DNA from: Variovorax sp. WS11
Lineage (GTDB): Bacteria > Pseudomonadota > Gammaproteobacteria > Burkholderiales > Burkholderiaceae_C
Direction: 5' to 3'
DNA length: 64,000 nucleotides
Assembly: GCF_010499245.1 (NCBI RefSeq)
Contig: NZ_JAAGOW010000003.1
Coordinates: 434,001-498,000 of the forward strand
The position numbers and the translations under genes were made by a program. Below the pieces are notes generated by a model. The model worked only from the letters and a program-made list of their open reading frames with translations. It did no database searches and had not been told where the DNA came from. Positions 58,090 to 64,000 of the stretch are shown here, in pieces. How positions within the stretch are numbered: position 1 is the first letter of the stretch; every line of letters starts with the position of its first letter.

Positions 58090-60468
58090 ATGAATCCCTT
58101 CCGCCTCGCACCCCACGCCATCGCCCTCGCCCTCGCAACCCTGCTCGCTGCCTGCACGACAGCACCCGAGCCCGGCTCGCGCAGCGTCACCATCGAGCGC
58201 ACCACTTACGGCATCGCCCACATCACCGCCGCGGACTACGAAGGCATCGCCTACGGCGTGGCCTACGCGTACGCGCAGGACAACATCTGCCAGAGCGCCG
58301 AGCACCTGCTGACCGTGCGCGGCGAGCGCTCCCTGTTCCTCGGCCCACAGGCCATGGGCGATCTGGGACTGGCCCGGCTGCCGAACGCGCAGATCGATCT
58401 TTTCGTGCGCGCCCAGATGGACGATGCCGCGCTGGCGCGTGCAGCCGCCGCGACCAGCGAGGAGGTCAGGGCCTCGCTGCGCGGCTACATCGCCGGCTAC
58501 AACCGCTACCTGCAGGACACCGGCCCGGCCGGCCTGCCCGAGGCTTGCCGCAACAAGCCCTGGGTGCGGCCGATGACGCCGGCCGATGCAGCCCGCGGCA
58601 CCGAGCTCTCGATGATCCAGGGCGGCTTCGGCGCGCTCGCCGGCGCGGTGCTCGCCACGGTGCCTCCTGCCCCTGGCACGCGAACCGGCGAGGCGCCGGT
58701 GCCGCTGGAACAGGCCGTGGCCGAAATCGCGCGCCACAGCCCCACCGCCAACCCCGAAGGCGGCGAGCTCGGCTCCAACGGCTGGGCCTTCGGCCGCAAC
58801 GCGACGCCCGACGGCCGCGGCCTGGTGCTGGGCAATCCGCATTTCCCGTGGACCGGCACCAACCGCTTCTGGGAGATGCACCTCACCATCCCCGGCAAGC
58901 TCGACGTGATGGGCGTCACCATCGGCCCGGGCTCCTTCGTCGTGATCGGCTTCAACAAGGACGTGGCCTGGACGCACACGGTCTCCACCGGCAAGCGCTT
59001 CACGCTGTACGAGCTCAAGCTCGACCCGGCCGACCCGACGGTCTACCTCGTCGATGGCCAGCGCCGCAAGATGACGGCGAAGACGGTGGTCCTGCCCGCG
59101 ATGGACGGGGCCGCGCCGGTGCAGAAGACCTTCTACGGCACCGAGTGGGGCCCGGTCGTCGGGCTGCCGCGCGCCGGGCTCGGCTGGACCGCCACCACTG
59201 CCTATGCCGTGCGCGACGCCAACACGCAGAACACGCGCTCGGCCCAGAGCTGGATGCAGATGGCCGTGGCGCGCAACGTCGGCGAGCTGCGCGCCGCGAT
59301 GGGCAACCAGGGCATCCCGTGGGTCAACACCATCGCGGCCGACCGCGAAGGCAACGCCCTCTATGCCGACCTTTCGGTGGTGCCCGATGTCTCGGCCGAG
59401 ATGCTGAAGTCCTGTGCGCCCTCCCCCCGCGCCGCCGCGCTGCTCGACGCCGCCGGCCTGGCGGTGCTCGACGGCTCGCGCTCGGCCTGCGCCTGGACCC
59501 GGGACGCGGCCGCCGCCATGCCCGGCGTGACGCCGCCACAGCGCATGCCCGTGCTCGTGACGCCGGACTGGGTGCAGAACAGCAACGACAGCTTCTGGCT
59601 CGCCAACCCGCGCATCGCGCCGCCCGCCGGCATCTCGCCGCTGGTCGGCTTCGTCGGCACGCCGCAGCGGCTGCGCACGCGCAGCGGCATCCAGGAAATC
59701 GAGGCGCGGCTGGCCGGCACCGACGGCCTGCCGGGCAACCGGATGGGCGCGGCCGAGCTTCGCAGCGTGATCTTCCGCGACCGCAACCAGGCCGGCATGC
59801 TGGTGATGGACGACCTGGCGGCCGCCTGCAGCGCCAACGCCACCGCGCTCACGTCCGACCAGGCGCTGGGCTGCCGCGTGCTCGCCGCCTGGGACCGCAC
59901 CAGCAACAGCGCCTCGAAGGGCGCGCCGCTGTTCCGGGAGTTCTGGCGCAAGGCGAGGAACGTGCCCAAGGTCTGGCGCGTTCCCTTCGACCCGGCCCGA
60001 CCGGTCGCCACGCCGGCCGGCCTGGACATGGCCACGCCGGCAACGCGCGACGCGGTCTTCAAGGCGCTGGGCGAGGCGGTCGGCATCGTGCGCACCGCGG
60101 GCTTCGCGGCCGACGTGCCGCTCGGCGAGGTCCAGGCCCGCTTGGTGCGGGGGCAGAAGATCGCGATCCACGGCGGCGACGAGTTCGAGGGCGTGCTCAA
60201 CAAGGTGGAGAGCCAGGGCCAGTCGCTGATCGATCCGAAGGGCTACAACATCAACTTCGGCAGCAGCTACATGCAGGTGGTGGGTTTCGACGAGCGCGGG
60301 CCGGTCGCGCAAGCCATCCTGACCTACGGCCAGAGCACCGATCCGGCCTCGCCCTACGCCTACGACCAGCTGCCGCTGTTCGCCGCCAAGCAGTGGCATC
60401 CCCTGCCCTTCCACCGCGCCGACATCGAGGCCCAGCGGGCCGGCGCTCCCCTTCGACTCGTCTACTGA
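58090..60468 (+). CDS. Penicillin acylase-family lipoprotein (Ntn hydrolase)
   Basis: A 792-residue secreted acylase with lipobox (LLAAC, Cys near 20). The N-terminal nucleophile is the Ser of GSNGWAFG (Ser near 233), exposed by autocatalytic cleavage after Gly; His and Asn partners are in GNPHFPW and QNSNDSFW. The family includes acyl-homoserine lactone acylases (PvdQ/QuiP), so quorum-quenching or amide hydrolysis at the cell surface is possible. The gene diverges from the Bug receptor across 109 bases. Confidence 0.9.
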   Translation: MNPFRLAPHAIALALATLLAACTTAPEPGSRSVTIERTTYGIAHITAADYEGIAYGVAYAYAQDNICQSAEHLLTVRGERSLFLGPQAMGDLGLARLPNAQIDLFVRAQMDDAALARAAAATSEEVRASLRGYIAGYNRYLQDTGPAGLPEACRNKPWVRPMTPADAARGTELSMIQGGFGALAGAVLATVPPAPGTRTGEAPVPLEQAVAEIARHSPTANPEGGELGSNGWAFGRNATPDGRGLVLGNPHFPWTGTNRFWEMHLTIPGKLDVMGVTIGPGSFVVIGFNKDVAWTHTVSTGKRFTLYELKLDPADPTVYLVDGQRRKMTAKTVVLPAMDGAAPVQKTFYGTEWGPVVGLPRAGLGWTATTAYAVRDANTQNTRSAQSWMQMAVARNVGELRAAMGNQGIPWVNTIAADREGNALYADLSVVPDVSAEMLKSCAPSPRAAALLDAAGLAVLDGSRSACAWTRDAAAAMPGVTPPQRMPVLVTPDWVQNSNDSFWLANPRIAPPAGISPLVGFVGTPQRLRTRSGIQEIEARLAGTDGLPGNRMGAAELRSVIFRDRNQAGMLVMDDLAAACSANATALTSDQALGCRVLAAWDRTSNSASKGAPLFREFWRKARNVPKVWRVPFDPARPVATPAGLDMATPATRDAVFKALGEAVGIVRTAGFAADVPLGEVQARLVRGQKIAIHGGDEFEGVLNKVESQGQSLIDPKGYNINFGSSYMQVVGFDERGPVAQAILTYGQSTDPASPYAYDQLPLFAAKQWHPLPFHRADIEAQRAGAPLRLVY

Positions 60469-60476
60469 GGATGCGC

Positions 60477-61091
60477 ATGCAAGACGGCCTTGCCCGACTG
60501 ATCGACCTGGCCACGGCCCCGCCCCTGGCGCCGGCCTGCGACCACTTCTACTTTCTGCGCCACGGCCAGACCGCGGGCAATGCGCAGCGCATCTTCCAGG
60601 CGGTCGACGCGCCGCTGAGCGAACTCGGCCTGGCGCAGGCGGCGCGGGCCGCCGAGCGGCTGGCGGGCGAGCCGATCCGCAGCGTGGTCTGCAGCGACGC
60701 CCGGCGCGCCTTCGACACGGCCCATGCGGTCGCCGCCGGCCTGGGCATGGCGCCTTTGCATTTCGAGGGCCTGCGCGAGCGCAACTTCGGCGCGCTGATC
60801 GGCACCTCTTCCGCCGAGCTGGACTGGGCCTGCGAGCCCGAGGGCGGCGAAACCCTGCCCCAGTTCGTCGCGCGCAAGCGAGCCGCGCTGGAGGCGGCGC
60901 TGGCCCACCCGGCGCCGGTGCTGATCGTGGCGCACGGCGGCTCGCTCTTCGTGCTGGCGGCGGCGCTGGGCGTGCCGCTGGACCTCGGCGTGCTCGGCAA
61001 CGCCCAGCCCTTGCGCTTCGAGCGAAGCGGTCCTACATGGGCGGTGAAGCCGCTCCTGCACCATTCGGGGGGTGGAGCGGCCGTGGCCTGA
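60477..61091 (+). CDS. Histidine phosphatase family protein
   Basis: A 204-residue phosphoglycerate-mutase-like phosphatase. The catalytic His is in FLRHGQTAGNA, followed by the Arg-containing RIFQAVDAPLS, and the second His is in VLIVAHGGSLF. The ATG at 60477 is preferred over 60471 because TGAGG lies six bases upstream. It follows the acylase with only nine bases between stop and start. Substrate unknown. Confidence 0.87.
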   Translation: MQDGLARLIDLATAPPLAPACDHFYFLRHGQTAGNAQRIFQAVDAPLSELGLAQAARAAERLAGEPIRSVVCSDARRAFDTAHAVAAGLGMAPLHFEGLRERNFGALIGTSSAELDWACEPEGGETLPQFVARKRAALEAALAHPAPVLIVAHGGSLFVLAAALGVPLDLGVLGNAQPLRFERSGPTWAVKPLLHHSGGGAAVA

Positions 61092-61132
61092 AGCCTGCCC
61101 TGGGCGGCTCCACGAAGCCACCCCTCACGAAC

Positions 61133-62104
61133 ATGGACTTCAAGGACTACTACCAGGCACTCGGCGTCGAGCGCAACGCGTCGGACGAGGACATCCGCAA
61201 GTCCTACCGCAAGCTGGCGCGCAAGTACCACCCGGACGTCAGCAAGGAGCCTGACGCCGACCAGCGCATGCGCGAGATCAACGAGGCCAACGACGTGCTG
61301 CGCGACAAGGAAAAGCGCACCGCGTACGACGCGCTGGCCGACCAGGTCGCGCAGGGCCGCTACGCGGGCGCGGGCACCGGCGAGGGCTTCCAGCCGCCGC
61401 CGGGCTGGGACGAGGGCTTCGAATTCCACCGCCGGCCGGGCCAAGGGCCGGCGGACCATGCCGAGTTCAGCGAGTTCTTCTCCTCGCTCTTCGGAGCCGC
61501 CGAGCGCCGCAACGCCGAGCGCCGCCAGTACCGCGCGCGCGGCGAGGACCATCACGCCGCCATCGAGATCGCGCTGGAAGACGCTCTGAAGGGCGCCGAG
61601 CGCGAGATCACCCTGCGCTCGCAGGAGCTCGACGACCAGGGCCGGCCCCAGTGGAAGACCCGCACGCTCAGCGTGAAGATCCCGCCCGGCGTGCATCCGG
61701 GCCAGTACATCCGCCTCGCGGGCCAGGGCATGCCGGGCCATGGCGGCGAGCCGGCGGGCGACCTGTACCTCGAGGTGCGCATCGCGCCGCACAAGCTCTA
61801 TCGCGTCGAGGGCCGCGACCTCTACATGACGCTGCCGGTCACGCCGACCGAAGCGGCGCTGGGCGCACAGGTGAAGGTGCCCACGCCCGGCGGCGGCGTG
61901 GTCGAGGTGACGGTGCCGCGCGGCGCGCGCAACGGCCTCAAGCTGCGGCTCAAGGAGCGCGGCCTTCCGGGCCAGGCGCCGGGCCACCTCTACCTGCTGC
62001 TGGAAATCGCGCTGCCGCCGGCCGATACCGACGCCGCGCGCAAGGCCTACGAGCAGCTGGCGCAGGCCGCCCCTTACGATCCGCGCCACCATCTGGGAGT
62101 GTGA
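61133..62104 (+). CDS. cbpA: DnaJ-type co-chaperone CbpA
   Basis: A 323-residue class II J protein. The J domain is at about 1-70 with HPD in KYHPDVSKE. A Gly/Phe-rich linker follows, then two C-terminal beta domains (for example VKIPPGVHPGQYIRLAGQG). No zinc centre is present. It assists DnaK. It is directly followed by its modulator CbpM after four bases. Confidence 0.93.
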   Translation: MDFKDYYQALGVERNASDEDIRKSYRKLARKYHPDVSKEPDADQRMREINEANDVLRDKEKRTAYDALADQVAQGRYAGAGTGEGFQPPPGWDEGFEFHRRPGQGPADHAEFSEFFSSLFGAAERRNAERRQYRARGEDHHAAIEIALEDALKGAEREITLRSQELDDQGRPQWKTRTLSVKIPPGVHPGQYIRLAGQGMPGHGGEPAGDLYLEVRIAPHKLYRVEGRDLYMTLPVTPTEAALGAQVKVPTPGGGVVEVTVPRGARNGLKLRLKERGLPGQAPGHLYLLLEIALPPADTDAARKAYEQLAQAAPYDPRHHLGV

Positions 62105-62108
62105 CGAC

Positions 62109-62432
62109 ATGGCCAATCCCTCCTTCGACACCACCACGCTGGGCGCCGCTCATCCGCTGCGCGCCGGGGAGCTCGCGCATGCCTGCGGCGCCGAAATCGA
62201 CTGGGTCGTGCAGCTGGTCGAAGTCGGCATCGTCGAGGTGCGCAGCCCGGCCGAGCGGCCGGACGACTGGTGCTTCCACAGCGCCGACCTGCAGTGCGCG
62301 CTCGATGCCCGCCGGCTCGAACGCGACTTCGGCGTCGGGCTCGACGCGGCGGCGCTGATCCTCGACCTCGAGCACGAAGTGCGGCGGCTCAAGGCCCTGC
62401 TGACTGCGCGGGGGCTGGCCCGGGAGATCTGA
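62109..62432 (+). CDS. cbpM: Chaperone modulator CbpM
   Basis: A 107-residue protein with the MerR-like fold used by CbpM to bind the CbpA J domain; characteristic parts are LVEVGIVEVR, WCFHSADLQCALDARRLERD and LDLEHEVRRLKALL. It lies immediately after cbpA. The two genes are a standard pair. Confidence 0.92.
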   Translation: MANPSFDTTTLGAAHPLRAGELAHACGAEIDWVVQLVEVGIVEVRSPAERPDDWCFHSADLQCALDARRLERDFGVGLDAAALILDLEHEVRRLKALLTARGLAREI

Positions 62433-62433
62433 C

Positions 62434-63171
62434 ATGCATGTGGTCTGCGACCAGTGCGGGACGGAGAACCGCGAGAGCGCGAAGTTCTGCAAGGGCTGCG
62501 CGGCCAAGCTGCCCGCGTTTACGGCCACCGGCCCGTCCGCGCTCCAGAGCATGAAGGCGCTGAAGACGCCGCCGCATGCGCCGCCGCCGCCAGATGCGCC
62601 GATACCCGGCATGCTGCCGATCGAAACGCGCGCCTTCTGGATTCGCTTCGCGCTGCTGTCATTGCTGATCACCACCGCCTTCGTCAGCTGGTATGCCTAT
62701 GTGACGCGCAAGGTGCCGCCGAATCCGGCTCCCGGCCCGCCTGCCGTCGTCGCTGCCGCATTGCCGCCGCCGGCACGAGTGGGTGCAGCTACGCCGCCCC
62801 TGGCACCCCTGGACTACGAGAGGCTCCCGCCTGCCGACCCCGTGCGCCCCGCGGAGGCGCTGGACCCGACCGAAAGCTTCGTCGTCCCCGGTCCGGCGCA
62901 GCAGCGCGAGCTGGTGCAGGTGGTACCGCCGCCGCGCCGCGACAATGACGCGCAGGCGGTGCGGACGGAAGAGTCGCGCAAGATCGTCGCGCGCCCGAAC
63001 GCGAACGACCCGCGCCCCGGCTGCGCGCACCTCAACTTCATCGCGGCGGCGCGATGCGAGGCGGCGCAATGCGCCAAGGCGCAGTACGCCCGGCACCCGC
63101 ACTGCAGCGCGGTGCGCGAGCAGACGCGGCGCGACGTGGCGCGGCGCAATCCGCTGCAGCTCGGCTACTAG
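62434..63171 (+). CDS. Zinc-ribbon membrane protein of unknown function
   Basis: A 245-residue protein. An N-terminal zinc ribbon has CDQCG...CKGC. One membrane helix lies at about 73-92 (ALLSLLITTAFVSWYAYV). A Pro/Ala-rich periplasmic linker follows, then a small Cys-containing C-terminal domain (CAHLNFIAAARCEAAQC). It starts one base after cbpM ends, so it is probably co-transcribed with the chaperone pair. I do not recognise a named family. Confidence 0.75.
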   Translation: MHVVCDQCGTENRESAKFCKGCAAKLPAFTATGPSALQSMKALKTPPHAPPPPDAPIPGMLPIETRAFWIRFALLSLLITTAFVSWYAYVTRKVPPNPAPGPPAVVAAALPPPARVGAATPPLAPLDYERLPPADPVRPAEALDPTESFVVPGPAQQRELVQVVPPPRRDNDAQAVRTEESRKIVARPNANDPRPGCAHLNFIAAARCEAAQCAKAQYARHPHCSAVREQTRRDVARRNPLQLGY

Positions 63172-63173
63172 GC

Positions 63174-64000
63174 TTACTGCATCGACTTCAGATTGCCGAC
63201 GCGCACCAGCATCTCGGTGAACATCTGCATGTCGGCATCCAGATCGGCGACCTCCTTGAACTCCTTGGCGTTGTGCGCGGTGTACTTCTTGCCGGGCATG
63301 GCCGGGCCGAAGTTGATGGCGTTGGGCATGAGCTTGGCGGTGGTGCTGCCGGCGGTGGGCACGGGCTTGGCTTCCAGGCCGGTGGTGTCGCCGAAGATGT
63401 TGAGCAGCGTGGAGAGTCACGCCCCCTTGGGGTCGCGCGCCATCCAGTCGCCCTGCTGGTAGTCGACTTCGACCTTGGCCTGCTTCGCGGCCGCCCAGGC
63501 GTCGACCTTCTCGCCGATGGCGCGGGTCAGCTGCTCGGGCGTGCGGCCGCGCGGCATGCGCACGTTGGCCGTGACTTCCAGCTTGCCGTCCTTCTCGCGG
63601 ATCAGGTTGGGCGACATCGTGAGCGGCCCCATGAAGTCGTCCTTGTAGGCCACGCCCATCTTCTCGCCGAGGTAGTCGGTGCCGTAGAGCGTGACCAGAT
63701 AGTCGATGGCCTTCGCATAGTGGTTGTCGGCCAGCGCCACGCCGGACTCGCGCAGGAACAGCGCCAGGCGCGGCAGCGGATTGACGCCCTCTTCCGGCCG
63801 CGAGCCATGGGCCGAGACGCCCGTGACCTTGATGTCCACGCTGTCGGCGCCCTTGGCGATGTCGATGCCGAACTTGCCGCCCTGGCCTTCGTATTTCTGG
63901 ATGAAAGCGGCCTTAGCGGCTTCCAGCCGGTCCGCCGTCTGGGCCAGGTCGCCGCCCTTGAGCGTGGCGGTGGCGGTCTGCGGCACGGCATTGGCCGCGG
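63174..64000 (-). pseudogene. M20-family peptidase, 5' partial at window edge, interrupted by a stop codon
   Basis: An M20/M25/M40 metallopeptidase or dipeptidase; the frame is open at the right edge. Visible parts include the dimerisation domain (VSAHGSRPEEGVNPL) and TANVRMPRGRTPEQL. A TGA at 63417-63419 splits the frame at DPKGA-stop-LSTLLNIFGD. A G-to-A change from TGG would explain it, and the reading frame continues unchanged to a natural TAA at 63174-63176. Without the stop, the C-terminal part (PTAGSTTAKLMPNAINFG) completes the family fold. So it is either a nonsense allele or a base error. Confidence 0.85.

Overview
The window is GC-rich chromosomal DNA with long open frames on both strands and dense, often overlapping genes. 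Gene content points to a beta-proteobacterium of the Burkholderiales, most likely Comamonadaceae of the Variovorax type. The supporting evidence is an SOS-type imuA-imuB-dnaE2 cassette, a Bug (TctC-type) solute receptor, RTX-repeat and bufferin-maturation genes, a DUF2868/DUF3482 pair and a CbpA/CbpM pair. Genus is inference. No tRNA, rRNA, CRISPR array or intact insertion sequence was seen.

Layout. 1-4.0 kb (+): the end of a bufferin-maturation operon (DUF692/BufB, DUF2063/BufC), joined by stop/start overlaps to a response regulator, a histidine kinase and a PAS-GAF protein. 4.0-9.3 kb (-): one 1764-residue kinase-like/AAA/GAF/histidine-kinase signalling protein. 9.5 kb: a secreted cupin. 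10.1-19.0 kb (-): a six-gene redox operon (di-haem cytochrome c lipoprotein, GMC oxidoreductase, two proteins of unknown function, DyP peroxidase, catalase-fold protein). 19.3-20.3 kb: an FHA protein and an Rnk-like protein. 20.4-25.2 kb: a cytochrome c / caa3-type terminal oxidase locus with fused subunits I and III. 25.3-26.7 kb: an acidic protein and a PD-(D/E)XK-like protein. 27.1-30.5 kb: a frame-broken RTX gene and a secreted caspase-like protein. 30.5-32.9 kb: an EamA exporter diverging from an Lrp regulator, then a TetR regulator. 32.9-36.4 kb (-): a Rieske oxygenase, an ABC substrate-binding protein and a TIM-barrel isomerase behind a nested palindrome. 36.6-42.2 kb (-): imuA-imuB-dnaE2 behind a perfect LexA-type box, with dnaE2 frameshifted. 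42.2-45.9 kb: an aldo/keto reductase, an alpha/beta hydrolase, and an extradiol dioxygenase diverging from a LysR regulator across a palindrome. 45.9-54.0 kb (+): an ABC exporter, a 24-residue membrane protein, DUF2868, a DUF3482 GTPase, an amidotransferase, PssA and a phospholipase D-type lipoprotein. 54.1-60.5 kb: a MalT-like LuxR regulator, a chimeric Bug receptor and a penicillin-acylase-family lipoprotein. 60.5-64 kb: a histidine phosphatase, CbpA, CbpM, a zinc-ribbon membrane protein and an M20 peptidase interrupted by a stop codon.

Two themes stand out. First, the 10-19 kb operon puts four redox proteins, three or four of them probably haem- or flavin-dependent, in one transcription unit with two unassigned proteins; I know of no named pathway with this set. 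Second, several genes between 27 and 46 kb (RTX, caspase-like, LysR, ABC transporter, possibly dnaE2) become normal family members if a single C is restored in a short C run. This looks like systematic homopolymer undercalling, or else a genuine cluster of slippage mutations. It should be settled before any of these genes is called broken.
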